From: Acidithiobacillus marinus
GTDB lineage: Bacteria > Pseudomonadota > Gammaproteobacteria > Acidithiobacillales > Acidithiobacillaceae
DNA length: 64,000 nucleotides
Reading direction: 5' to 3'
Assembly: GCF_002847505.1 (NCBI RefSeq)
Contig: NZ_MXAV01000008.1
Location: 19,341 to 83,340 of the forward strand
Part shown: positions 27,570 to 36,365 of the stretch, in pieces
How positions within the stretch are numbered: position 1 is the first letter of the stretch
How the letters are laid out: each line of letters opens with the position of its first letter
Position numbers and translations under genes: made by a program
The notes under the pieces: generated by a model
The model's input: only the letters and a program-made list of their open reading frames with translations
What the model was told of the DNA's origin: nothing
The model's database searches: none

Positions 27570-28178
27570 TCACTCGGCAGCTTCGGGCGTTTCTTCCGCT
27601 TCAGCGCCGGTACGGGGATTGTGGATGGAGACGACTTCCTTGTCGTCCTCATGCTGCAACGGAATCAGGGTAACGCCAGCCGGTACCTTGATCTGGGACA
27701 AATGCAAGCTCTCGCCCTTTTCCAACTGGGCAATATCCACCTCAATGGCTTCGGGCAGACGGTCCACAGGGGCTTCCACTTCGACGTCATTCAGGGCCCG
27801 ATGTAATACACCACCGGCCTTGAGGCCGACACAAGTATTTTCGTGGAGGAAGTGAATGGGCACATGCAGTCGTACGGTTTCACCCGCATGCACGCGCATG
27901 AAATCCATATGCAGGACTTCTTCCTTGTAGGGATGCATCTGGATGTCGCGAATCAGGGCCGTTTCCTTGCCCTTGGGGAATTCGAGGGTGATGACATGGG
28001 TATAGGCGCGTTCGTCTGCCAGGAGCTTGCGCAGCAGGCGGGCTTCGATGCTGAGGCCGGTTGCCGGTTTGTTGTCTCCATAGAGTACGGCCGGAACCAT
28101 GCCTGTACGGCGCAAACGGCGGCTGGGACGACGCCCGTTTTCTTCACGCGGCATGGCCGCAATCGCAAAATCTGTCAT
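27570..28178 (-). CDS. rplY: 50S ribosomal protein L25 (CTC form)
   Basis: 202 residues, the long CTC-type L25. It binds 5S rRNA. The N-terminal L25 domain has RRLRRTGMVPAVLYGDNKPA, and the C-terminal TL5-like domain contains HVPIHFLHENTCVGLK. The tail is acidic (EAEETPEAAE). The prs gene often found upstream is missing here; instead mrdA ends 12 bases before it. Confidence 0.95.
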   Translation of the reverse strand: MTDFAIAAMPREENGRRPSRRLRRTGMVPAVLYGDNKPATGLSIEARLLRKLLADERAYTHVITLEFPKGKETALIRDIQMHPYKEEVLHMDFMRVHAGETVRLHVPIHFLHENTCVGLKAGGVLHRALNDVEVEAPVDRLPEAIEVDIAQLEKGESLHLSQIKVPAGVTLIPLQHEDDKEVVSIHNPRTGAEAEETPEAAE

Positions 28179-28190
28179 TTTCAGGACTCC

Positions 28191-30161
28191 TTATTGTATC
28201 GTGGATTGAGCGGGGCGAGGGTTGACAGAACCTTTCTCCCCAAGACTGAGGGGCGCATCATAATGCGCACTTGCGTTTTGAGCAAGCTTTGCCGGTGTTT
28301 TTGCCGGTCTTGGAGCTGCTGTTGCCGCAGCTGCGTTTTGCGACGTTGCGGGGGAGGGGTTTTGATCGGGTTGCAAGTAGGCCTTGATGACCGCCCGTGC
28401 CACCGGCAGGGCCTGCCAGGCGTTGTAACCGCCATTTTCCACTACCACGGCCACGGCAATTTTAGGGTGATCCAGAGGAGCCCAGCCGATAAACAGAGAA
28501 TCATTGTTGTAAATGGTGCGACCATTTTTGTAACCCATGGGCACCTGTGCCGTCCCGGTCTTGCCGGCAATGCTGATGCCGGGAATGCTGACCGTGTGGC
28601 AGGTGCCGGTATTGACACAGGCTTCCATGCCTAGATGTACCGCATGCATGGCCTCGGCGGAAATATGCAGATTTACCGGCGCGGCATTGGGAATGGGGAT
28701 GGTCTTGCCGGTTTGCGGATCAATGAAAGCCTTGGCAACCTGGGGCTGAACCAGGTATCCGCCATTGGCCAGTGCCGCTACGGCGCGTACCAGTTGCAAG
28801 GGTGTTTCCAGCAAATAGCCCTGACCGATTCCCAGAATCACCGAATCTCCGGTATACCAGGGGGCATGGAGATGGGCCCGTTTCCAGGCCGGAGTGGGTA
28901 CCAGACCGCTGGCCCCACCGGGCAGGTCGATGGGGGTTCTTCGGCCGAAACCGAAGCGCCACAGGGTTTGGTCCTGCATGGTTATGCCCATTTTGACGGC
29001 CAGCTTGTAGTAGAAAACGTCCACGGACCAGGCCAGCGCCTTGGTGATGCCGGTGTCGCCGAACCCACCCCGGTTCCAGTCCCAGTAAGTGTGTCCACCC
29101 AGCTGGTAATTGCCGGGACAATAGGTGTGAAAGTCAGGACTGATCACCCCCTCCTGGATGGCCTGGATGGTATAAAAAGGCTTCGCGCAGGAACCCGGCG
29201 GATACAAGCCATTGTCGGCGCGGTTCATCAGCGGGCGCCCTGGATTATGGAGCAGGGATTGCCAGTGCGCGTTGCTGATGCCATCCACAAACCAGTTGGC
29301 ATTGAAGCTGGGACTGGTCACCATGGCGAGAATGCTGCCATTTTGGGGATTCATGGCGATGACCGCACCGCGATAGTCTTTAGCATGCAGGGCCTTGGCT
29401 CCCGCTTCCTGCACCCGCAGGCGCAGATGGGTGATCAGGTTGCTGCCGGGATGGGCAGCAATCTGGCGAAGGGTGCCGACCGGCAGGCCACGGGCGTTGA
29501 TGTCCTTGATTTCATAACCCATGCTTCCACGCAGCTGACGCTCGTAGTAGCGTTCCAGGCCGTTTTTGCCAATATAATTGCGGCCTACATATTGGCTGGC
29601 ATGAAAATGCTTGAAATCGGTTGCGGTGAGCGGCCCCACATAGCCCACCACATGGGAAAACAAGGCATCGTAAGGATAATGGCGATGCAACATGGCAACA
29701 ATGCGAACCCCCGGTAACTCCAAGGCACGGACAGACACCGCAGCAATTTGCGTCGGATTAAGGTCTGCCTTGAGAACGATGGGATCAAAGCTCGGTTTTC
29801 CAGCGCGACGTGCCGCAAATTGCTGGAGATCCTCCGGGCTCAAATCCAGTAGTTCCTGTAAATATTCGAGGCACTGCTGCAGATGCGGCACCTGATCGGG
29901 AGTGATTTCCAAGGCGTAGGTGGGGAGATTTTCGGCCAAGACCTCACCATGATCGGCGAGAATCAAACCGCGTGGCGGTGACAACGGAACCAGTGCCACA
30001 TGATTGTCGTAGGCCAGTTCGCGAAAGCGGGAATAGTGCAGCACCTGCAGATCCACAATCCGCAAGACCAGGGCCAGTATGGCCAGAAGCATGAGAATAG
30101 CGGCCACGCCCAGGCGAAAGCGAAAACTGCGGGTACGTTTTGAAGATTCAGATAAGGGCAT
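28191..30161 (-). CDS. mrdA: Penicillin-binding protein 2, peptidoglycan transpeptidase
   Basis: 656 residues. An N-terminal membrane anchor (about 18-38) is followed by the PBP dimerisation domain and the transpeptidase domain. Active-site motifs: the SxxK is in LYPPGSCAKPFYTIQA, the KTG triad is in GKTGTAQVPMG. Note SCAK, with cysteine in the second position. The C-terminal 50 residues are a low-complexity Ala/Pro/Lys-rich tail beyond the usual end. It elongates the cell wall with RodA, which is not adjacent here. Confidence 0.94.
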   Translation of the reverse strand: MPLSESSKRTRSFRFRLGVAAILMLLAILALVLRIVDLQVLHYSRFRELAYDNHVALVPLSPPRGLILADHGEVLAENLPTYALEITPDQVPHLQQCLEYLQELLDLSPEDLQQFAARRAGKPSFDPIVLKADLNPTQIAAVSVRALELPGVRIVAMLHRHYPYDALFSHVVGYVGPLTATDFKHFHASQYVGRNYIGKNGLERYYERQLRGSMGYEIKDINARGLPVGTLRQIAAHPGSNLITHLRLRVQEAGAKALHAKDYRGAVIAMNPQNGSILAMVTSPSFNANWFVDGISNAHWQSLLHNPGRPLMNRADNGLYPPGSCAKPFYTIQAIQEGVISPDFHTYCPGNYQLGGHTYWDWNRGGFGDTGITKALAWSVDVFYYKLAVKMGITMQDQTLWRFGFGRRTPIDLPGGASGLVPTPAWKRAHLHAPWYTGDSVILGIGQGYLLETPLQLVRAVAALANGGYLVQPQVAKAFIDPQTGKTIPIPNAAPVNLHISAEAMHAVHLGMEACVNTGTCHTVSIPGISIAGKTGTAQVPMGYKNGRTIYNNDSLFIGWAPLDHPKIAVAVVVENGGYNAWQALPVARAVIKAYLQPDQNPSPATSQNAAAATAAPRPAKTPAKLAQNASAHYDAPLSLGEKGSVNPRPAQSTIQ

Positions 30162-30250
30162 GGGCGCAAGAAACCTGCTTCAATTTGCAAATGACAGAGG
30201 CGCTTCGTACACTCGGTATTGGAATGTCCAGCTAAAAAGTGGGTGGCGCA

Positions 30251-30490
30251 GTGTTAGAATCCCGATTCGAGTCCCTGTTTGCAGAGTTGGAGAATGCTAT
30301 CACGGATTATCGCGGATTGCGTCGTCAACGGGAAGGTGATGGCCGCAATCCCCATTCTGTGCAAACTTTGCAGTCCCAGATTCAAAAGCTGAAGGCGGAA
30401 AATCGCAGGCTCCAGGAGCGTCAGGAAGAAATTTGTGTGCGCCTGAATGCGTTGCTGGCACAGGTCAACTGCTGGGAAAACGACCTATAA
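30251..30490 (+). CDS. Small coiled-coil protein, TIGR02449/ZapB-like
   Basis: 79 residues, almost entirely heptad-like: LQSQIQKLKAENRRLQERQE. Small proteins of this kind often sit just upstream of zapA in gammaproteobacteria and are presumed division-linked. GTG 30251 is preferred for the GGTGG upstream; GTG 30239 is possible. It ends 19 bases before zapA, divergent from mrdA. Function is inferred from position and coiled coil only. Confidence 0.72.
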   Translation: MLESRFESLFAELENAITDYRGLRRQREGDGRNPHSVQTLQSQIQKLKAENRRLQERQEEICVRLNALLAQVNCWENDL

Positions 30491-30509
30491 AATCATCAGG
30501 GAGAAGACG

Positions 30510-30824
30510 GTGTCTGAAGCAAAATCCTCAAATTCCATCAGGCAGATTACGGTCACCCTGTTTGATCAGCATTATCAGGTGCCCTGTGCGGAAGAAGAAC
30601 AGGATCTTTTGCTGGAGGCGGTGGGGCTGCTCAATCAACAGCTGGAAGTAACCCGCAGCCGTGGCAAGTTGCTGAATCGGGAAAGAGCCGCCTTGATGGT
30701 GGCCGTGAACCTGGCGGCGGACTTGCAGCGGGCCCGGCAAGCCTTGGAAGAAAGAGAGCAAGAGCTGCGGCTGGTGGAGCAACGCCTGCAGCAACTGGTT
30801 GACAGAACCAGAGGGGCAGAGTAG
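30510..30824 (+). CDS. zapA: Cell division protein ZapA
   Basis: 104 residues from GTG 30510, with GGGAGAAG 6 bases upstream. The N-terminal ZapA fold reads ITVTLFDQHYQVPCAEEEQ, followed by a long C-terminal coiled coil (LQRARQALEEREQELRLVEQ). It bundles FtsZ filaments at the division site. It is followed by 6S RNA and fau, the order conserved in gammaproteobacteria. Confidence 0.92.
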   Translation: MSEAKSSNSIRQITVTLFDQHYQVPCAEEEQDLLLEAVGLLNQQLEVTRSRGKLLNRERAALMVAVNLAADLQRARQALEEREQELRLVEQRLQQLVDRTRGAE

Positions 30825-30834
30825 CTTGAACTTG

Positions 30835-31010
30835 CCTCCTGCGAGGCACGAGTGGCCGAGACGATTCCTGAACCAATACTGTCTATCCAGGGAGTCCCCA
30901 GTCATCATCGTGGTGTGCAGTGCCCTTGCGGCGTAGCCTAAAGCGATGTGTGGATTCCCACCTGTTCATCAGGTTCTGGGGGTAGCGGGCCGCACGACCA
31001 TCGCGGGAGG
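30835..31010 (+). ncRNA. ssrS: 6S RNA
   Basis: The gap between zapA and fau, the classical ssrS site. Ends can pair: CCTCCTGCGA (30835-30844) with TCGCGGGAGG (31001-31010), with one G-U. Interior segments resemble 6S RNA: GGGAGTCCCC on the 5' side, CTTGCGGCGTAGCCTAAAGC, CGATGTGTGGATTCCCACC and GGTTCTGGGGGTAGCGGGCC. Seven Ts follow the 3' strand, as in a terminator. 6S RNA mimics an open promoter and sequesters sigma70 RNA polymerase in stationary phase. About 176 nt, close to the family norm. Exact ends are estimates. Confidence 0.88.
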
Positions 31011-31015
31011 TTTTT

Positions 31016-31618
31016 TTGTTTTCAGACGTGACCAAAAACGCGTTACGAAAAGAAATGCGGCAGCAGCGCCGTTCCCTTTCTCCGCAGGCATTGCAGCAGG
31101 CTTCCCTGAGTCTTTGCCGGCAAATTCTCCAGCTTCGGCACTACCAGAAAGCTCGGCATATTGCCCTATACTGGCCCATGCAGGGTGAAATCAATCCGCT
31201 GCCACTGCTGTATCATCGGCGCAGCAGGCACAAACATTTTTACTTGCCCGTACTCTCCGGTAGCTTCGCCCAAAAACTGCGCTTTGCGCCTTTCCACGCC
31301 AACAGTCGGATGCGCCTGAATGCTTTTCGGATTCCCGAACCCCAGGTGGCCGCAGTAACATTGCTCGTACCGCAGGATCTGGACCTGCTGATCTTGCCGC
31401 TGGTGGCTTTTGATGCGGAAGGTTACCGTCTGGGCATGGGCGGAGGATTTTATGACCGCAGTCTTGCCAGCTTGTCCCATCGGCAACATTGGCAACATCC
31501 CCGTCTGTTGGGTGTGGGTCACGCCTTTCAGCAGGTGGCGCATATTCCCCGCGAGCCTTGGGACGTCCCCCTCGGCATGGTGTGTACCGACCAGGCCTGT
31601 TACCGGATACCGCTCTGA
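31016..31618 (+). CDS. fau: 5-formyltetrahydrofolate cyclo-ligase
   Basis: About 200 residues. Converts 5-formyl-THF to 5,10-methenyl-THF with ATP. Motifs: ALRKEMRQQRRSLSP at the N-terminus, WPMQGEINPLPLL, and the phosphate-binding LGMGGGFYDRSLA. The start is unusual: TTG 31016 lies in the T-run after 6S RNA with GGGAGG (the 6S 3' strand) 5 bases upstream. GTG 31028 and ATG 31055 are alternatives without a good ribosome-binding site. In E. coli this gene is cotranscribed with ssrS. Confidence 0.92.
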   Translation: MFSDVTKNALRKEMRQQRRSLSPQALQQASLSLCRQILQLRHYQKARHIALYWPMQGEINPLPLLYHRRSRHKHFYLPVLSGSFAQKLRFAPFHANSRMRLNAFRIPEPQVAAVTLLVPQDLDLLILPLVAFDAEGYRLGMGGGFYDRSLASLSHRQHWQHPRLLGVGHAFQQVAHIPREPWDVPLGMVCTDQACYRIPL

Positions 31619-31644
31619 ACGGAAAGGTTTTCTGGATGAATCGC

Positions 31645-32292
31645 CTAGTTCTCGTTCAGGGTTGCCATTACAAAAAGAGTGATACCCAGGGTCATGAAAA
31701 TACTCCCCGTAGCGCGTTGCAAAATCTGGTTTGCGCGAGGAGTACGTAACAGGCCACTGATTTTTGTTCCCAGTTGTGCATAAACCATATACCAGCTCAT
31801 TTCGATGAGCCAGAAGGTAAAAATCAACTCCGCAAATTGTACCCACGGGTTTGCATGTGGGCGCATAAACTGAGGAAGAAGGGCTACGGTAAAGAGAATG
31901 GCTTTAGGGTTGGTGATGGTCACCAGCATCCCGGTGCGATACAAGGTCGCGGGACTTTGTGCTTTTAATTGCGCAGTAGCCAGACCGGAAAGCGTTTCCG
32001 GGCCATGGCCGGCGGCTTTCCAGGCTCGTATCCCCAGATAAATCAGGTAAGCAGCCCCAATCAGGCGCACCAGATCAAAAATACGGGGCCAGGTTTGAAA
32101 AAAAAGTCCCAGGCCGCCTGCTGACAGGGTGATCATCAGCAACAGGGCGCTCATGCACCCTGCCATAGTGGCCATGGAGCGCTTCCAGCCATACAGGGCA
32201 CCATGGCTCATCACCAGCATCATGTTGGGGCCTGGAATGGCGGAAATTACCATGACGGTGAGAGCATAAAATATCCAGACATGCAGGCTCAT
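31645..32292 (-). CDS. LysE/RhtB family amino acid exporter
   Basis: 215 residues, six helices. The family start is clear: ISAIPGPNMMLVMSHGALYG. TNPKAILFTVALLPQF is the second diagnostic motif. Exports amino acids or homoserine-type compounds; the substrate is not assignable. Its ATG overlaps the stop of the upstream M61 peptidase gene, so it is the last gene of a four-gene minus-strand operon. Confidence 0.93.
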   Translation of the reverse strand: MSLHVWIFYALTVMVISAIPGPNMMLVMSHGALYGWKRSMATMAGCMSALLLMITLSAGGLGLFFQTWPRIFDLVRLIGAAYLIYLGIRAWKAAGHGPETLSGLATAQLKAQSPATLYRTGMLVTITNPKAILFTVALLPQFMRPHANPWVQFAELIFTFWLIEMSWYMVYAQLGTKISGLLRTPRANQILQRATGSIFMTLGITLFVMATLNEN

Positions 32293-34061
32293 GCCGGAGA
32301 AAGCCAGGCCTCACGGCGGGCGCGCACGACGGCATCGACGTCCTCCAGACATTCCAGCCAATAGGTGTCCTGCACGGGGGTGACCGGTATGATCTGCGTA
32401 CTGTAGAGTACGTCATCACGAAAATACTGCAGTTGCATCGGGCAGCCCGGAATGCTACTAGCGATTTTTTCGGCGAATTTTTCCGCTGTGGCCCGCTGTC
32501 CCTCCAGGGCGATGATGATATCCTCAGGAGACAGGCCCGCCTGTTCGGCCGGGCTGCCGGAAAGTATCTGACGCAATTGCACGCCCAGGACATGGGATTT
32601 CCAGTGCGCACCGATCCAGGCTGCAGGTAATACGCTGGCATCTTCACCGCCTGCATCACTGAGGCTGCTGGCGGGGCGCTGCTGCAGGGCGATGCCCATA
32701 CGCGCCAGCAAGGCAGCCAGAGGCAGTTCGGCGCGTGCTTCCAGCCAGCTTTGTATCTGAAACGCCATGTCAGCTCCGGCGAGATCGGCGATCAGTGACA
32801 AGGCGGCACCTTCCGGCAAAGGCTGCTTGGTCTGTCCGTAATCCTTCCAGAGGCGGGCGAGCAGGGTGTCCAGGGACAGCTTGCCAGCGCTATCCAAGCG
32901 CAAGCTCAAGTCCAGACACAGGGCCAGCAGTGCGCCCTTGTTGTAGTAACTGATTTCAAAATTGGCGCTATTGACGTGGGGATGATAGAGCTTGAGCCAG
33001 GCATCTTCGCTGGATTCGGCAATACTTTGCAGCAATTGACCGGGGCGGCGCTGCAGACGGGTCCATTCCTTGCCCAAACCCTGTAAGTACTGTTCGGTAG
33101 AAAGGAGTCCCGCCCGGCGCAGGCACAAATCGTCATAATAGGAGGTGATGCCTTCAAATACCCATAAATCCCGGGAGAGCTCCGCCTTATCCAGAGCGCT
33201 GGAGCTGAACACTGCAGGCCGGATCGCCTGAACCAGCCAGCTGTGAAAATATTCATGGCTGACCAGCCCGAGAAAGCGGCGATAATTTTGCGGGTCGCGA
33301 CCGTTGAGATCATCCCGGGCACAAACGAGGGCACTGGAGGCCCGGTGTTCCAGACCCCCATAGTCATTGCTGCGCGCTTTGCAGAGAAAATGGTATTCCG
33401 CAAAGGGAGACTCCCCCCAGAAATCCTGCTGCCAGGTGCAGATGCGGGCGAGATCACGCCCCAGCGCTTGCAAATCGGCGTCATGGCTCCCCTGAATCAA
33501 CATGTGGTGAGGGAGTCCTCCGGCTTCAAAATTCAGCAGGGTGAGGGTACCCATCAGCATGGGATGATCGATGAACGCCCGATAGTTCTCGGCCTGAAAA
33601 TCTCCCCACCCCCAGGTTTCTCCGGAAACGCGGGGCATGGCTGTGCCTAATTGCCAATGCTCCGGGCCGCTGATGGACAGGGTATGGCCGCGCTCTTCTT
33701 GTCCCAGCACCCGCAAAAACAGGGCAGGGCCGTTAAAAAATCCACCGAGATGATCCAGAAAGGCGGTGCGGACCGATTGATCCAGAGCATATACCCGGTA
33801 AGTGACCCGCAGCGGTCCACGAATGGCGCCACTGATCCAGCGATCTGTGGCGATTTTGTGCAAACCAATGGCTTCTCCCAGAGATTCAGCGGTAATCTCG
33901 GTAATATGCCGGGCCAGATCGCGGATGGTATAGCTGCCCGGAACCCAGGCGGGCAGTGCCAACACCTGCCCTTCGGGATCGGGTTCAGCAATGTCCAGCA
34001 CCACCCGAAACAGATGGGCGTTGGGTTCCAGTTCGATGGTGTAGTGGATGGGGGAATGCAT
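32289..34061 (-). CDS. M61 family aminopeptidase with PDZ domain
   Basis: 590 residues. An N-terminal beta domain (HYTIELEPNAHLFRVVLDI) precedes the M61 catalytic domain with the zinc motif GLVSHEYFHSWLVQAIRP (HExxH) and the distant Glu in LWVFEGITSYYDDL. A PDZ domain near the C-terminus has GVQLRQILSGSPAEQAGLSP. Members prefer N-terminal glycine. No signal peptide is evident, so it is probably cytoplasmic. Lies between a hydrolase gene and the LysE gene. Confidence 0.92.
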   Translation of the reverse strand: MHSPIHYTIELEPNAHLFRVVLDIAEPDPEGQVLALPAWVPGSYTIRDLARHITEITAESLGEAIGLHKIATDRWISGAIRGPLRVTYRVYALDQSVRTAFLDHLGGFFNGPALFLRVLGQEERGHTLSISGPEHWQLGTAMPRVSGETWGWGDFQAENYRAFIDHPMLMGTLTLLNFEAGGLPHHMLIQGSHDADLQALGRDLARICTWQQDFWGESPFAEYHFLCKARSNDYGGLEHRASSALVCARDDLNGRDPQNYRRFLGLVSHEYFHSWLVQAIRPAVFSSSALDKAELSRDLWVFEGITSYYDDLCLRRAGLLSTEQYLQGLGKEWTRLQRRPGQLLQSIAESSEDAWLKLYHPHVNSANFEISYYNKGALLALCLDLSLRLDSAGKLSLDTLLARLWKDYGQTKQPLPEGAALSLIADLAGADMAFQIQSWLEARAELPLAALLARMGIALQQRPASSLSDAGGEDASVLPAAWIGAHWKSHVLGVQLRQILSGSPAEQAGLSPEDIIIALEGQRATAEKFAEKIASSIPGCPMQLQYFRDDVLYSTQIIPVTPVQDTYWLECLEDVDAVVRARREAWLSPA

Positions 34062-34076
34062 AGGGATAACTCCGTT

Positions 34077-34622
34077 TTAGCGCCAGGCCGGAGCCAGGCT
34101 GCGAAATTGGGGATGAGATGCATCCCCAAGCCATTCATAAAAAACTGACTCTGCTACTGCTACCGGAATACCGGCCTGATCCAGGCGCCAGAGGGCGGAT
34201 TCGGCCTTGCCGGGGTCACGGCTCGCGCAGGCATCGGCGACGACAACGGGTTGCCAACCGGCGTGCTGCAAGTCCAGGGCCGTTTGCAGGACGCAAATAT
34301 GGGTTTCCACCCCGGTAATCATGACTTGCGGGTGAGGCTGATGTTTTTCCAGCCAGTCGCGAATGTCCGTATCCCGCCAGCAGGAAAAAGCCGTCTTGGC
34401 GAAAGTTTGCGGACAGTTTTCGCGCAGGTCATCACGAATCGGACCTAGACCCTGGGGATACTGAGCGGTCGCCAGGCAGGGAATTTCCAGGGCCGCCGCC
34501 GCTGCCAGCAGACGCGTACTGTTCTGGATGACCGTATTGCGCGTCAGCTCAGGAATAGTGTTGAGCAGGCGGTCCTGCATGTCGATACTGAGAAGCAGGC
34601 TCTGCCGGGCCTCTATGCGCAT
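34077..34622 (-). CDS. Isochorismatase-like cysteine hydrolase
   Basis: 181 residues. The cysteine-hydrolase triad is visible: Asp in LLSIDMQDRL, Lys region in FAKTAFSCW and the nucleophile in MITGVETHICVLQTALDL. It resembles the YcaC branch rather than true isochorismatase or nicotinamidase. Substrate unknown. It follows pcm by 6 bases and precedes the M61 gene by 15. Confidence 0.88.
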   Translation of the reverse strand: MRIEARQSLLLSIDMQDRLLNTIPELTRNTVIQNSTRLLAAAAALEIPCLATAQYPQGLGPIRDDLRENCPQTFAKTAFSCWRDTDIRDWLEKHQPHPQVMITGVETHICVLQTALDLQHAGWQPVVVADACASRDPGKAESALWRLDQAGIPVAVAESVFYEWLGDASHPQFRSLAPAWR

Positions 34623-34628
34623 GTTCTT

Positions 34629-35282
34629 TCAAAAAACAAAAGGGCGAGGTGCCGGTGTATGACGCAGGGGCGGGACTTCGGTTTCAAAAAGATCGCTGCT
34701 TTCATAGGTGTCCTGTTGGGTCCGGGTAATGCGCCTCATCCGCATGGCCGGGCCCGTTCCGACGATGGCGAGCAAACGCCCGCCCACCGCCAATTGTTCC
34801 TTGAAAATATCAGGCAAAACTGGCAGGGAGCCGGTAATGCAGATGGCATCATAAGGTGCGTGGCGGTCCCAGCCTGCGGACCCATCGCCCACATGAATTT
34901 GGGCGTTATGAATGTCCTGCACGCGCAGATGACTCTCGGCCTGCTGGGCCAGATCAGATCGGTCTTCAATGCTATGCACCATGCCGGCCAGGCGCGCCAG
35001 CAGTGCCGTCAGGTAGCCGGTGCCGGTGCCAATTTCCAGCACCCGATGATTTTCTTGCAAATCCAGTTCCTGCAATACCCGCGCTTCCATTTTGGGCGTC
35101 CACATATACTCACCGTGGGCAATGGGCATGGCGAAATCCGCAAAGGCCAGATGGCGATAGGCGGTAGGGACAAACAATTCTCTTTTGACTTCCGTGACAA
35201 TGGCTAGAACACGCGGGTCGAGCACATCCCAGGTGCGAATTTGCGTGTCGATCATGGTACGGCGCAGGGTATCAAAATCCAT
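34629..35282 (-). CDS. pcm: Protein-L-isoaspartate O-methyltransferase
   Basis: 217 residues. Methylates isoaspartyl residues in aged proteins, starting their repair. SAM-binding motif I is VLEIGTGTGYLTALLARL; upstream IAHGEYMWTPKMEARVLQEL corresponds to the family P-I-x-x-G segment (the usual Q-T-I is changed). The end reads PPLRHTPAPRPFVF. First gene of the pcm-hydrolase-M61-LysE run. Confidence 0.92.
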   Translation of the reverse strand: MDFDTLRRTMIDTQIRTWDVLDPRVLAIVTEVKRELFVPTAYRHLAFADFAMPIAHGEYMWTPKMEARVLQELDLQENHRVLEIGTGTGYLTALLARLAGMVHSIEDRSDLAQQAESHLRVQDIHNAQIHVGDGSAGWDRHAPYDAICITGSLPVLPDIFKEQLAVGGRLLAIVGTGPAMRMRRITRTQQDTYESSDLFETEVPPLRHTPAPRPFVF

Positions 35283-35423
35283 GGCTTACAGGGGCTCCAG
35301 TGAGTTTGCCTCATTTAGTCATGGGTTTTCGGGCAAGTCAATTGTTTGTCCTGCATGCGGAGGATTGGCTTGTCCCGTTTCCTGTGCTCCAATAGGCAGA
35401 TATTAAATACAGGAGTCACCTTC

Positions 35424-36362
35424 TTGGAAAGCCGTGCACACGCCTTGGTTGCTATCGTGTTTTTGCTGGTACTGGGCGTAGCTGTGGTCATTGTCGGCCT
35501 GTGGATGCATCATGGTGAAAAACCCGGGATAAATTTTGATGTGATATCGCCTTATAGTGTGACCGGCCTCAGTCTCCAGGCGCCGGTGCGTTTCAAAGGC
35601 GTGCGGGTAGGCGAGGTGACGGCCATCGGTCTGGATCCCCAGAATCCGCGTTTGATCCGGGTGAGAATCAAGGTGGACAAATTCACTCCCATCACCAAGG
35701 CGACTTTCGCAGTACTGGCTCCCCAGGGGGTCACCGGTCTCAGTTATTTGTCGCTGACGGATAAGGGCACCGATTTTGCGCCCATTACCCGCAAGCCGGG
35801 GCAGGTCGCCGAAATCCCCATGCACCCGAGTTTTTTTGAGGTCCTGTCGCGCAATGGCGAATCTTTGGTCAGTCATGGCAATGAACTGGCCATACGCTTG
35901 AATGACCTGCTCAATGATCAGAATCGGGCGCGTTTCGGACAGACCCTGACCCATCTCGATCAGGCCACTCAGAACCTCGTAAAAATGGAAAATGCTCTGA
36001 TGCCGGCTTTCAAAGCGCTACCGGCCATGGTCGCGGCAACCCAGTCCACCATGGACGCCAGCCACCAGCTGATCCAGCATTTGGATGTACTGGCAGTGAA
36101 TGCTCAGAAACCGCTGGCCAGCGCGACCCAGGCCGCAGCAGCCTTGCAAAAACTGAGCACTGCCAGTGAACAGGCTATCAATACCCTCAATTACCAGACC
36201 CTTCCCCAGGTCAACCGGCTGACCCAAAGCCTGTTGCACAGTAGTTCAGAGCTTTCTGGTCTGGGTCAGTCCTTGAAGCAATCACCCCAGTCCCTGATTT
36301 ATGGCACCCGGGGGCCGCCGCCCGGCCCCGGCGAGCCGGGTTTTTCTGCAGGAGCACACTGA
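35424..36362 (+). CDS. MCE-domain (MlaD-type) protein
   Basis: 312 residues from TTG 35424, with AGGAG 8 bases upstream; a longer ATG frame from 35346 lacks support. One membrane helix (about 7-28) precedes an MCE domain with DVISPYSVTGLSLQAPVRFK and GVRVGEVTAIGLDP. The C-terminal 150 residues are helical and would line the tunnel formed by a hexamer. Such proteins carry phospholipids across the periplasm with an ABC permease and ATPase, but neither is next to this gene. The last codons form a terminator-like hairpin. Confidence 0.88.
   Translation: MESRAHALVAIVFLLVLGVAVVIVGLWMHHGEKPGINFDVISPYSVTGLSLQAPVRFKGVRVGEVTAIGLDPQNPRLIRVRIKVDKFTPITKATFAVLAPQGVTGLSYLSLTDKGTDFAPITRKPGQVAEIPMHPSFFEVLSRNGESLVSHGNELAIRLNDLLNDQNRARFGQTLTHLDQATQNLVKMENALMPAFKALPAMVAATQSTMDASHQLIQHLDVLAVNAQKPLASATQAAAALQKLSTASEQAINTLNYQTLPQVNRLTQSLLHSSSELSGLGQSLKQSPQSLIYGTRGPPPGPGEPGFSAGAH
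36327..36345 (+). terminator. Terminator-like hairpin inside the 3' end of the MCE gene
   Basis: CCCGGC-GA-GCCGGG followed by five Ts, inside the codons for PGEPGFS and 20 bases before the lipoprotein start. It could reduce transcription into the downstream gene. The stem is strong; use in vivo is inferred. Confidence 0.5.
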
Positions 36363-36365
36363 TTC

